A DNA stretch of 64,000 nucleotides from Capsaspora owczarzaki ATCC 30864. Taxonomy: Eukaryota > Opisthokonta > Filasterea. The notes under the pieces are model-generated. The model had not been told where the DNA came from and searched no databases. It was given only the letters and a program-made list of their open reading frames with translations. Positions 33,133 to 44,407 of the stretch are shown here, piece by piece. A program made the position numbers and the translations under genes. Numbering within the stretch: the first letter of the stretch is position 1; the number at the start of each line of letters is the position of its first letter. Location of the stretch: the NCBI RefSeq assembly GCF_000151315.2, contig NW_011887297.1, positions 124,001 through 188,000 on the forward strand, written 5' to 3'.

Positions 33133-34756
33133 ATGCGACTGCGCTTGGTGGCCGCCCTTGTTGCCGCTGCCGTCTTTGTCCTTGTGTCTGCGTACCTGGG
33201 CTACCAAGCAGGCCAGCTCGATCGCAGCAGCGAAGAGTGGGATTTCTGTAACCTAGAAGCAGTTGCATCCATGCGCGTTGTCATCATCTTCTGCTGCCAA
33301 GTGTGCATGTTCTCGAAAGAAAGAAAGAAAGAAACAAAGGGGCTCACTCTCACGGCTTTTTGTGTGTGGGCTCCGCTACGCATTAGATGGAAGCAGCGAA
33401 CTCCGACCAGGTGAGCGGAAGGAAGAGAAACCGAGCCAAGATGAAGCGCCTGTTGTCCGTGCTGCTGCTGCTGCAGACGCAGATCGCCCAGCTCCAATCG
33501 TCGTGGACAATGACGTGAACGCTGCTCTGCAAAACGCGTTGCAGCGGGCGGACGCACAGCCCCGCAGCACGGCACGCGCTCCGCTGTCGCACGTCCGGCG
33601 CGCAGCTCGCTACGAGGTCGAGATATGGTCCAAGGCCGCCATCGGAGACTACTTTTGGACGGACATCTTCCGAGGCTCGACAAAGTACATTGCGGACGGG
33701 CACTACTCGCATGGAGAGCAGATTGTGAGCGACGTCCGCCTTCGCTTTCGTGCAGGATCCGGCCTCAAGCCCGCCAATGCCCCGCCCACGACGCGTCATG
33801 TGGTGATGATTCTGAATGCCCACAATCCGGAAAAGATGGTGACGGCAAAGGCCTTGCTGGACGAACTGGCGGGCTTGAGACACGTGCGAAACGTTGGGCT
33901 CGTGGTGCTCGGCTCTGAACTGTGCGACAACCAGTGGCTGGAGCCCTACCTGCCATTTGTCAAGTTTGTGTTCATGGTCTACCATGACGCCAGCATGATT
34001 GACAACGACAAGATCTTTGAGTGGCCTCTTGGCATTGCAACGTATCGCAAGTTTGAACGTCGGAAGGACCTCGCCCAGCTGCGCCTCGACCAACCACGCG
34101 AGTACACCTGCAACATGATGGCGACGCTGCACGTCAACACCACCCGCGAGTTGCTCGTTCGGGCTCTCGAGCGGAGTGCGTTGGTGGCGACGGATGAGAC
34201 ACCGTCGGTCGACGCGATTCGGGCCAGTGCCTTCCAGTATCTGACGGCAGAACTGGGACCTGGCCATGAGCGCTTGAGCCAGGAACATCTCACAGACAAG
34301 AATCTGTTAGCCAACTACCCCGCGCCAGTCCGCTCGTGTCTCGTGGCCAACCGTGCAAATTGGGCAGCCCAAGACAGCAAAGAGGAAACTCAACACTACC
34401 ACGAAGCCCTCCTCACGAGCCAGTTTACGCTTTGCCCGAAAGGCCTGAACGTCATGTGCTACCGCATCTTTGAAGCGTGCGAGCTGGGCTCCATTCCCAT
34501 TGTCGAAGACGTCCCGACGCCCGAATGCGGTCCCGAGTTTAACCAGCTCACCTTGCTCAAGGCGCACAATGCTCCTTTTATCTACGTCCGCGACTGGAAC
34601 AATATTGCCGCGGTTCTCGACAACGAGCTGGCCGACAAAGCAGCCGTTCTCAAGCGCCAGCGTGATGTCGTCGAGTGGTATGCGACCTTCAAAACCGCCA
34701 TGCGGGACAAGTTCATGTCTGTGTTGCTCAACTCTTTTGCTGGGTTTCAGGATTAG
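33133..34756 (+). CDS. RXYLT1: Ribitol-5-phosphate xylosyltransferase 1 (RXYLT1/TMEM5) homologue
   Basis: In animals this Golgi enzyme transfers xylose to ribitol-phosphate on O-mannosyl glycans of alpha-dystroglycan. Exon 1 (33133-33247) encodes the anchor LRLVAALVAAAVFVLVSAYL. Exon 2 (33387-34756) gives the rest; total 494 aa. Close family matches are YEVEIWSKAAIGDYFWTDIF, VLGSELCDNQWLEPYLPFV, FEWPLGIATYRKFERRKDL, YTCNMMATLHVNTTRELLVR, HEALLTSQFTLCPKGLNVMC, YRIFEACELGSIPIVEDVPT and NAPFIYVRDWNNIAAVL. These cover the whole catalytic exostosin-like (GT47) domain of human TMEM5, including CYRI(Y/F)EAC.(L/Y)GSIP.VEDV. The donor GTAACC is weak but gives the only phase-correct join. The acceptor in this organism is unknown. 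Confidence 0.9.
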
Positions 34757-35010
34757 TCAGAGTTGGATGGTGTTGGTTTTCTTTATGCTCGATCTATTGA
34801 TATTGAGCGTGTGCTGGTTTTACCGCAATATGGTATCGTTCACGGTCACAAACTGCACAAGTATTCCTTTCATCATGCGGTGACCAAACCCGTATTGCAG
34901 GATGTAGGGCAATGGAGTGTTTCTATTCAGATGCAAGCAAAGTTACTCGTACTGGGCGACAACGGACATGGTTTTTGACAGAGGAGGAGGGCGTTCAACA
35001 AGCGTTGAGA

Positions 35011-36651
35011 CTACAGGGAATGTGTCGCAAGCAAAGTTGCCAGAGGAACATGGCGGGCTCGAGCACGCTCCTCTTCGTTGGGAAGGGCAATGCGAATGTT
35101 GACGCATTGCACGAGATTGCTATCGCGCACGACTCCTGGAGTCACGGATTTGGGAGAAAAAAAGTAAGAATGATTCAGAGACGGCAAGTGAAAACGTCTT
35201 TTGCCCGCTACTTACCAATGACTCGGTAGCAGATGTTTGGCAAAAGGGAATCCAGAGAGTCCTCAATCTCCCAGTACATGCACCTGCAGTCGCAGCCCAA
35301 AACGAACGGGGGGAGGGGTCAGTAGCGGCTCAACTCCAACTCGGAAAAACAAAAACCGCCGCGTCACAAGTACTTGAAGGGCGTGTAGCGGCCGCCTTGT
35401 GCAAGTACATCCGTGAGTGTAAACTCTTTGCAGTGCGGAAACTGGGGATGACTGATCAGCTGCGCGGGAGGGACGGCGATGCCTGTGAAAAGGCAAGCAA
35501 AAGCGAGAATTGTGTCGCTGTCAGATTACGTTTGTTTTTCTCAACAATGATTGCAGCACCGATGCACATACCGTAAAGCTCGAGGAACAGCCACCCGCTA
35601 TGAAGCAGCGGCTGTGCTTGCTGCCACAGAGCTTCAATCTCGTTTGCTGTGACGGTCCAAATTTTCATGCGGGAGCGAGGTGTACGCTCTCGAATGTCAG
35701 GGATCTGAGCGGCAAGCGTGGACGAGGTGGTGGCGTGTGGAACCATGGCATCCTGCTGCTGCTGCTGCTGTTGTTGTTGCTGGGAGTGGGCTGGTTTGAC
35801 GGGTTGCGCCCAGGCCTGCTCATCGAATCCAAACGAGTTAGATGGCGGGTTGTGCACAACGGTGTGGGGCCGTTTCCAGCTTCCAGCTGCCGGCAAAGTA
35901 CTCTGTTTTCAAAAGGTGAGTTCTTTTGTGAACATCATTGCATCACTGCTACAAAGAGTCGCACGCTTACACTGGAAGTGTCAAAGACAGGGTCGCCCTG
36001 AAGCGCAACCGGCTTGCGCGAGGGAGCTGGCAGTGGTGCCGCAGCAATCAAGCTCGACGCGTGCCCTGTGGAAATGCCTGCACTATTCATTTTGACGAAT
36101 GCCGCAGGGCGGGATGCGACTTGGGGTGGCTTCTTTGGAGGAGTAGAGTCGTTCTCGGCGGCCTGGTTGGTTTGGCCTCGCTTGGCAGGACTCGCCGCCT
36201 GGTTTGTCTTTGCGCGACCTCCAGTGCTTTGCAAAGACGACGGAGCAGTGTACCGCTGGAACGCTGACTGAGTCGCAGCAGTTGTCGAACCAGATTTGGC
36301 GGGAAACTGGTTTAACGCCAATCCCGCCGGAGCGCCCCACGACTTGGAAGCCGGCGTCGCTTGGGCTCCGTCGTGCAGTTCAGACATACTCCAGTCAGGA
36401 TTCGTGACTGGAACGCGCGGGACGAGCGTGGATGCAAATGGCGTTGATCCCGGTTGCACGCCAGTCGGAAAGGCGTTTTCCGATCCTGGAACGCGAGCGA
36501 GGCCCCCCTCCGAAGAAGCAGATCCAGCGCTGCTCTGCGGCATACTGTCAGCAACAGGGAACAGGTTTGTCTTGCGGGGGCCCGTGGGAGCGGCGGCAGG
36601 TTGGCCTGGCTGTGCCGATTGCGTTGGCTTGCGACGGAACGTTGGGATCAT
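35011..36651 (-). CDS. Unrecognised protein with conserved-looking C-terminal domain
   Basis: Five exons (36651-35971, 35902-35572, 35482-35368, 35283-35216, 35135-35011) join in phase to 439 aa. The first 230 residues are low complexity (Pro/Ala/Ser/Gln), starting MIPTFRRKPTQSAQPGQ, and a poly-Gln run lies near residue 265. From about 290 on the sequence looks folded: MKIWTVTANEIEALWQQAQ, SGWLFLELYGIAVPPAQLIS, CKEFTLTDVLAQGGRYTPFK, CMYWEIEDSLDSLLPNICYR, and a C-terminal basic end. The four short 3' exons are confined to this part. I do not recognise the family and assign no function. It is divergent from the RANBP9-like gene, with 217 bp between starts. Confidence 0.7.
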
Positions 36652-36868
36652 TGTTTTTTCCCTATGTTTTTTTGGCAGGGAGTTGAGTTTTATTCAAGTT
36701 GACCAAGGAAGTCAAAGGCAGGAAGGAAAGAAGACTGCCATACAAAAAGAAGAGAGTGATGGATTCTGGCCCAGTCTACACTTCTCCTCTCGTCAACAAC
36801 ACCTTCGATCTTCTTCTTTGGCCCTCTCAACAGCAACAGCAACAACAACAAACAACGCCATCATCATC
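36652..36868. promoter_or_regulatory. Short divergent spacer
   Basis: 217 bp between start codons of the unrecognised gene (-) and the CTLH gene (+). It ends in a CAA/ATC-rich leader. Candidate bidirectional promoter. Confidence 0.45.
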
Positions 36869-38652
36869 ATGAATAACAGGGCAGGGCGAGCAGCCGCTGC
36901 GCTTTCGCAAGCAATGGATGTAGAGCCGCTGGGGTCGAGCTCGAATGCAACAGCTTATGGCGGGACTGGCGGCACCGAGGCGCAGCTGGAGGCACACGCG
37001 CCGAGCGATCTCCAAGTGCGCATGATTGTGCTGTCCTATTTGATTCACCACAGCCACGCCGACACTGCCCGCGCGCTGATGCGGACGATGGGCCTCGACT
37101 GCGACGCGCTGCTTGAAAGCGTCAGCACAGCAACTTCAGCAGCCTCGTCTGCCTCTGCTTCCGCCCCAGGCTCGGCCATTGCTACGGCGGCGACCACCGT
37201 CACATCCCACGCTGCCCCTTCGTCCGCCATGGTTGCTGATGGCGGTGCTGGCGGCGTGTCTGCTGCAACCAGCACGACCGACGCCGAATCGACCGGTGAG
37301 TTTTGAGCCCCGCTTCCCCCCCCCCCACCTCCCTTTCGCTGTCTACCATGTCAGCCTTTGAAGAAGAAAACTTGGCTAGAGCGATCCGCATTTGCTCTCC
37401 TTGGCCCTTTGTTGCGGCCGCTCACAATCTAATTTGGCTGTGAATTTCTTGAACTTTTTTTTTTCTTTCTTTTCTTTTTTCGTCTTTTTGTTTTCTAAGA
37501 AATCGACATGTTTGACACAAACACAAGTCATGGGGCGGCTTGTCTTGCTTCTTTGCTGCTCTCTCTCTCACTTGAGGTTTTTTTGTTTTTGCAGATCCGG
37601 CTGTATTGAAACAGCGAGCGCGAAAGAAGCGATTGGAAATGCTGAATGAAAAGCTCGCAGCGACTGTGCTCGACCCTGAAGACGAGGCCAGTCTCGCGCA
37701 AGAGGCGGCGCAACTCAAGGAGTTTGTCCTGTCAATGCTTCCTGCGTTCAGCAGTATGAACGATCGCAAAAGTAGGGAACTTGCTTGCTTTTGTTTGTTG
37801 ATGTTGACTTGTTTTTTGTTTTTTTTTTTTTTTTTGTGCTCACCCCCCCCCTCACTCAACTCTCAACCCAGACCTCTCGGACCAAATTATTGCTGGCGAT
37901 GTGGAAAATGCTCTGGCGGGTTGTGCCGTGCTTTATCCTGGGTTGTTCCCGCAAGACAAGAGCAAGATAGACCGCGACACGCTGCGAGTGTTGTTTTTGA
38001 TGCAGTCTCAGATATACCTCGAGCTTGTGCGGGCCAATGATGCCGTCAAGGCGTTCGAGCTGCTCCAAAACCAGCTCGGAGAATATGCCTTCCTCGAGAC
38101 GCACTCGACCTCCTACATGGAGCAACTGCAGGTATGCTGTTTGTGCTGGTTTGATTGTTTTTGGATTTGTGTGCAACACTGCTCATCTCCCCCCCCCCGC
38201 ACCTCTGCCATTTCTTTCCAGGACCTTGCCCCGCTGCTTGCATACAGTAATCCGTCGTCCGTACCCGGAGGGCAATTGATGAATGTGCAACGGCGCGAGC
38301 TGGTGGCCAGCGCCTTGAATACGGCAATACTTGGTAAGCTTTGTTTTGTTTTGTTTTTCTTACCAATGGGGTGGAATGCCGTTCAATTGACGATACTGAC
38401 CACCACCATCATCCCTCACTAGGATATCTGAACGCCCCAAAATACGACCCATTAAGCGCCACGGTGCGACAGTTGACAGCCACAAGAGACTTTTTGTCGC
38501 GCGACAAGCAACTGTCTGTGCGCCCGTTCAAGTTTCAAGAGTTTGTTCAAGACAGGTCGAAATCCAATGCGTCCAATTCCTCCAATCCCTCCAGACCTGA
38601 CTTGCAGGCGGTCATGCGTCTGTTTGGGCGAACTCATGCAGCCCAAGATTGA
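36869..38652 (+). CDS. RANBP9/10-like LisH-CTLH-CRA protein lacking SPRY
   Basis: RANBP9/10 are scaffold subunits of the CTLH/GID E3 ubiquitin ligase. Exons 36869-37295, 37595-37771, 37872-38131, 38222-38333 and 38423-38652 give 401 aa. LisH is at about 50-80 (RMIVLSYLIHHSHADTARAL). An Ala/Ser-rich linker follows, then a helical KQRARKKRLEMLNEKL segment. The CTLH/CRA region begins LSDQIIAGDVENALAGCAVL and YPGLFPQDK. The RANBP9-type CRA end is LAPLLAYSNPSSVPGGQLMN plus VQRRELVASALNTAILG, matching animal NQLDxIQREPVCSALNSAIL. The SPRY domain that precedes LisH in RANBP9/10 is absent, and no room exists upstream because the divergent gene starts 217 bp away. Confidence 0.82.
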
Positions 38653-38823
38653 GTTCAGTGGTTTGATTAGGGGCTTTTGTGGTTTTTTGTTTTTTGTTTT
38701 GTCACTGAGTTGTTCATTGTTTTAATACCAACTAGTTTGTTTCACCAACTAGCTTGACTGGGTCGGGGGCTGGAGCTGGAGCAGAGAAGAACTCGAGCGG
38801 CCGAGACTGCTGAGACCGCGCGC

Positions 38824-39078
38824 TCAGGTGTACAGCTTGCGGGTGTGATCAAGCTGTCGGCCGAAATCACATCGCATGTCTGTCAAGTCAGACTTGATCT
38901 CCTTTTTGAAGCTGGCAAGCTGCTTGGAAAGATGGCTAAGCGCGATCGCCATGTTCGGATCAAGCGCTTCCAAAGCTTTTGCCAGCGCTTGTTCTTCACC
39001 AAGGTCCTCTGGGACAGCTGCATCGTTTGAGTTATCGCCAGTCCCGGTGGGTGGCGCTATGCTCCGGGACGACGACAT
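38824..39078 (-). CDS. Small 84-aa protein, unrecognised
   Basis: An uninterrupted frame from the ATG at 39078 (MSSSRSIAPPTGTGDNSNDA) to a stop at 38824. The first half is polar and disordered; the second half (ALSHLSKQLASFKKEIKSDL) is a likely amphipathic coiled coil. It lies between the convergent RANBP9-like gene and the 3' end of the myosin gene and has room for its own UTRs. It matches no family that I recognise, though the size and helix suggest a small complex subunit. The frame could extend upstream only through a non-ATG codon. Confidence 0.5.
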   Translation of the reverse strand: MSSSRSIAPPTGTGDNSNDAAVPEDLGEEQALAKALEALDPNMAIALSHLSKQLASFKKEIKSDLTDMRCDFGRQLDHTRKLYT

Positions 39079-39271
39079 TCTAGCTGAGAAATTGGAATCG
39101 AGTATGCCCAAGGAAGAATGGAACAAATGAAATTTTTGAACAAAAAAAAATGCAACAAAAAAAAAAACAAAGAATAAACATCATCATCACAAAAACATCA
39201 CAGAGAATGCACGACATGGCAATCGAGTCCACAAAAGCTCGAGGACAAGAAACACATCACAAAGAAAAATT

Positions 39272-42200
39272 TCAGTTCTTGCCCTTAAAGTCAAAGTTGC
39301 GAGGAAGCGTGCCGCCTTCCATAAACTTGTGGTACTGGGCCTCGTTCATGCCGTCGAGAACAGAGTCGGCACGGACGAGGGCTGCAGGCTTGGTGCCGTC
39401 GTTGATCTTGCTGCGAGGGAGCGCAATGGCCAGCGTCTTCTTGGTGGGGATGAAGCTAATCTCATCGACCTCGCCGGCGGCGAAGGTGACATTCTCCTCG
39501 CCGCCCTTGACGTGCACAACAATCTGGTCGGCGAAGCGCAGCTTGAACTTGAAGGTGGTCTTGGCCTCGTAGTTGACGCAAATCTTGGTGGCAAGCTCGA
39601 CGTGGTCGTCGACGACAAACATGTAATCGCCCTTCTTTTGGCCCTTTTCGGGCAGCTCCTTGAGGTCGACGTGGAGGACCATGACAGAATCGCCGTGCGG
39701 CGAGAGCGTCACGGCAGACAGAGCGTTGATGGGCAAGGTCTGCTTGAGCTTGAACGCGCTGGTGGTAATGTGCAGGTTCTTGTCCGTGAGGAACAGGCAG
39801 TGCTGGACACCCTTGAAATCGGCGCGGTTGAGCTTCATGGCCGCGGTGGCGCAAATCAGCGTCTCGTCGGGGAGGAAGTGCTCCGCCTTGAGCGTCTCCA
39901 GGTGCTTCTCCGTCTTGGGGTTGACGAGCTCGCCGAGGCGCTGGCTGGTGTACGGCACGGGAACGGTGCGGGGGTAGGTGATCTTGTTGCCGTAGAAAAT
40001 CTCGCTGGCACGAAGCTTGAGCTCGAGGACAGCCTTCTGCTCTGCAGTGACATACGAGCGGTACTTGCGGCGAACCCAGCCCTCAAAGATGCCCTTGAGC
40101 AGCGTGAGCGTCTGGGCGCACCACGAAACCTTAATCTCGGGCCACTTGACCATCTTGTACTGCTTGCCCTGGACGTACGTGTTCTTGCGGTCTGCCCAGA
40201 CGAGGTTGTCGCGGTAGACGCGGAGGACGCGACGGCGCAGGTAGTTGCGGTACACGTTGGTGACGCGGGTCACGGCAACACGCTTGAAGAAGGCCTTGTT
40301 GACAAAGGCGCGCTCGCGGTCGGTCATCCAGTCGGTGCTCTTTTGCTTGCCTTGGTAGACGTAGGCAAGGTAGGTAATGTAGACCATGCGGAGCTTTTGC
40401 ATGCGGCGGCGGAAGAGGAAGCGCTTAATGTTGCTCTGGACCTTGATGGTGGCCGCTCGCAGACGCTTGTAGCGGAGCTTGGCGAGCAGACCCTTGATGT
40501 GTGCTTGGATGTGGGTGGCAATGCCAACGATGCGGTGCTCGCGCAAATCCTCGAGGGCGAACAGGGTGGTGGGTTGCTTGACAAAGAGCTTGGTGTTGCC
40601 GAGCAGGTACTCGCCCTGGCCAAGCTTGAGGTGGCTGAGAATCTTCTCGACACCCTTGCGTTGGTAGGCCTGGTCGGTGCTCTGGAAGGCAGCCTTCTGC
40701 ATCTCGAGCACGGCAAGAATGCCAGTCTTGCCAGACTTGACCGCGTCCGTTCGCTGGCGCTTTTGCTCGGGCGACTCCCACAGCGGCCAGGTCTCGGGGC
40801 AGAGCATCTTGTAGCGATCGAGGAAGCGCGAGTAGAGCTGACGGAAGGCATAGCCGGCACGGCGGACGCGCACGTTCTCGTGCAGGCCGAGGTAGCGGAC
40901 CTGGTGGAGACAGAGCTCGTCGACAAAGAGGCCGCCGCGCTTCTGGTCGTTGGACTTGATGCAACGGACATAGTGGGGAGTCTTCTGGAGCAGAATCTGG
41001 GCAAGCTCGTTGACCTGGCGCTTGAACTGGGTGGCCGCGGTGGTCGGGCGCTTCATGAGCTCAGAGTCGGCAAGGGCGCCCTCGGGGAACATGAGCTTGA
41101 GCATGGTCTGCTGGCTCGAGTACATCAGACGCGACAAGTCCTTGAACAGGGCGTCCTTGTTCTTCTCGATAAAGCCGACAGAGTCGTACGTGACGTCGCC
41201 GGCGTAGTGCTTGAGCGTGAAGGTCGTGTCTGCGATCGTGTTGGTCTGGTAGTGGGCGTGGCCCTTGCACTTGGCCTTGAGCTTGGCGTGGAAGTCGCTG
41301 TCGCTCTCGTTCTGGAGGAGCGAGTTCTCGTCGAGCATGGCAATGATACCAGTCTGGCCGTTCTCAATCAGGTCGCAGATGATGGCGTTGTTAAAGTAGT
41401 CAATGTGGACCCAGTCAATGCCCTCGCGCAGGTACTCTTCCTGCTCGGACTTGAGCGTGAGCTCGATGAAGAGCTGCTGGAGCTTTTCGTTGCAGTAGTT
41501 GATGCAGAACTGCTCAAAGCCGTTGCGGCCGAAAATCTCAAAGCCGTAAATGTCGAGGACGCCAATCACGTGGCGGGCCTCCTTCTCGGGGGCGCGGATA
41601 AAGTTGTTGATCTGGGCAATGACCCACACGAACAGACGCTCGTAGACGGCCTTGGCGAGCGCGTCGCGGGTGGCGGCAGCCTGGCGGGCGTTGAGCGGGG
41701 TGGAAATGTTGCCCTCGCGCGTGGTGACGGTGCGGAAGGTGAGCGCCTGGATGAGCGTCTGCTTGTCGACCTCGAGCAGCGAGGCAGCGGCAGACAAGGC
41801 AGGCGAGTCAGTCACGGTGCTGTGCGCATCGTCCTGGGCAACAAACTCAACGTTGCCGAGGTGCAGGATGGAGGCGACAAGCTTGAAGCAGTTGTCCACG
41901 TCCGCGTCCTTGAAACCGACCACCTTCATGGCAGACACCATCTCCTTGTACAGCTCGCGGTCGTTGACCAAGTCAACCACGTAGGTCGCGCTCTGGTTGA
42001 GGAAAAAGTACTTGGACGGGTCCTTTTGCAGCGAAAACTTTGAGCTGAGCGTGCCTTCGTCCACACCCTGGAGCAGGTAGTAAAAGACGTGGAAGTTGCG
42101 CTCGCCTTGCACTTGCTTGACAACACGGGACTTTTCCAGCAGGTAGTTGGTAATCAGGCCGCCAACGGGGTCTGCCTTGTAGTCAAACTCCATGTCCATG

Positions 42201-43287
42201 TACTTGCCAAAGCGGGACGAGTTGAAGTTGCGGTTGGTCGTGGCGTTGCCGAAGGCCTCCAGCACGGGGTTGGACTTGAGGAGCTGGTCTTTGATCTGAG
42301 GAAGAAAGGAGGGGGGGGGAGAAAGTGAGCATTCATAACTGGTAAATGTTTGGTTTTTTTTTTTTTTGAAGCAGCGGCGATGCTCACCTTGGATCCAGCA
42401 TGGCTGTCGCCCGAGACGGCAGCAATGAACTTCATGATCAGCTTGGCGGCCTCGGTCTTGCCAGCACCACTAAAAAGTTGGACAAGAGCGCACATTTCAA
42501 GTCGGACGTTAGTTTTGAAAATGCTGCGAAACAGAGCGCCTGTCACTCGAAAACAAAACAAGCAAACAAAGCAAACAAACACAAAGCAGGACCTACCTCT
42601 CGCCGGTAATGATGATGCACTGGTCCTGGGCGCGGTCGCGCATGTTGCGGTAGGCCTCATCAGCCAACGCTACAAAGTGACCATAACAAGTGAGACAACT
42701 TTGATGCACCTTTGCATTTCGCACTCGGTCGAGGGTGGGTGGGGGGTTGTTTGCAATGCGATGCGAGCTTTGGAGTCGGGGGGGGGGGAAAGGTCTTGTT
42801 CCGTTCGAGTGCGAGATGACAACGAGACGAGAAAAAGAGAGATGTCGGGGAAACCTCACTTTCACTGTGGGTTTTGAATGCGATGCCCGTTTTCTTCCCT
42901 TCTGTGGCTTGACTCGCCTCCACCCCCACACACACTTCCTTGCCAATTGTTTCCTATGCCTGCTTTTGCATGGGTCGTGGCTCGTGTTGGATGCCAGAAA
43001 TCCGACCAATGACAAGCCGCCATCAGCCTGTCTTTTTTTTTTTTTTTTTTTTTTTTGTCTGTTTGACTGTGGGGTTTTTTTTTCACAACTTACCAAAGAT
43101 GTGCGGCTCGGACTCGTACATTTGCTTGCCAGAGTAGTTCTGAATGTCTGTTGAAATGAACAGCACAAATCATACGAAAAGTCAGCTTCAACAAACAACA
43201 GCAGCAGAATAGAATCGAATTATTTATTTTTATTTTATTTTATTTTTTTAATCTTTGTGGTTTTTTTTGTTTATGTTTTTCATTCCA

Positions 43288-43349
<62 letters not shown>

Positions 43350-44407
43350 CTTTTTCTTCTTCTTCATCGTTTTTCCAAGCAGACCGCAAAACCCCCGACA
43401 AACGAGAACCAAAGCGCAAATGCTGTTGGGCTTCGTTCAAAGATGCCACATGCATTGGGCAGCGATGATGGTCGCGCGCGCTCAAGTGTGCTTTCCCCCT
43501 CGATTTCGCTGCTTAATCTCGCCAATGTGGTCAAATAATGCTATGGAAGCCATCTTGTATTTTTTTTATTTTATTTTTATTTTTATTTTGGGTACTTTTT
43601 TTTCTTTTTTCTTTTTTTTTTCTTTTTTGTTGGTTTTTGGCTTTTGCTGTCGTGTTCAAAGCGGCGCTGCACGAGATCAATGCGCAGGTGCTTCTCTTCC
43701 CCCCCCCCCATTTCGCGCGAGTCTGATCGCACAGCCAACACTCAGCCCTAAAAACCGCAACCAAACCAACAGTGATTATTTTTTATCACCACCGTGTGCC
43801 ACAATATTGTTTTTATTTTTTATTTTTTTGCTTTTTTTTTTTTTGGAATGCCGACACCGATGCATTTTGCGGCCGTGTGTGTGTGTGTGTGTGTGGGTTG
43901 AGTGTGTTCATCACGAATGCAAGCCCACTTATGAGCGCATTTGGGCCGTGAAGGGACGCGGAGAGGGTGAAAAAGACCAACACTGAGATTTGGGTTGAGC
44001 GAACAAGATGATGGACGCCTCCTTCACAACATCACAAAAATAAAAAATAAAATAATAAAATAAAAAATAATACAATAAAAGATCAAACAACAGATTGAAA
44101 GAACAGAATCGTTCCTTAGAAGCGCAGCCCCCCCCCCCAAGCGATGGATGGAAATGATCAAACAGAACAGAGCAGAGCAGAGAGAGAGAGCGAAAGAGAG
44201 AAAGAGCAAGAACGTACGCGCATCCGTATAGATGGGAATGTTCTTGAACGGGTTGACCGAGACAAGCACATTGCCAATGTAAGTGTAGATGGCGTCGTTG
44301 GCAAAGCGGTTCTTCAGCGCAGACAGAATGGCATCCTCGCTAATCTCCTCAAGAAGCACAAGATCCGGAACGCCGCCCTTGGCTGAGCGACTCGTCAGTG
44401 CTGCCAT
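39272..44407 (-). CDS. Class I myosin (short-tailed, TH1)
   Basis: Actin motor linking membranes to actin. Exons 44407-44218, 43147-43094, 42669-42597, 42469-42388 and 42295-39272 give about 1140 aa. The motor begins [20 protein letters not shown]; the P-loop [17 protein letters not shown] near residue 105 is restored across an intron. Switch I is [13 protein letters not shown], switch [22 protein letters not shown], and the actin-binding region has [18 protein letters not shown]. The neck at about 715-860 holds IQ-like helices ([34 protein letters not shown]) and a longer basic helical stretch than usual. The tail is a TH1 lipid-binding domain ([40 protein letters not shown]). There is no SH3 or proline-rich TH2. 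Intron 1 is about 1.07 kb and includes an A run of about 54 on the coding strand. Confidence 0.93.
43292..43346. repeat. Homopolymer of about 54 T (A on the myosin strand)
   Basis: The longest uninterrupted homopolymer in the window, inside myosin intron 1. A second T-run of about 22 lies at 43031 in intron 2, and further T-rich runs at 43561-43630 and 43826-43844. The length may be inaccurate in an assembly. Confidence 0.9.

Noticed and set aside
33133-34756. Calling the plus-strand glycosyltransferase a general exostosin (EXT) homologue
   Set aside because: Matches extend along the whole protein to TMEM5/RXYLT1, including the N-terminal WSKAAIGDYFW and the WPLG.ATYR motifs that EXT proteins lack.
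39329-42043. A 904-codon open frame on the plus strand opposite the myosin motor and tail
   Set aside because: It is antisense to well-conserved myosin exons and its sequence is the Val/Leu/Glu-rich pattern typical of the complement of GC-biased codons. No family match.
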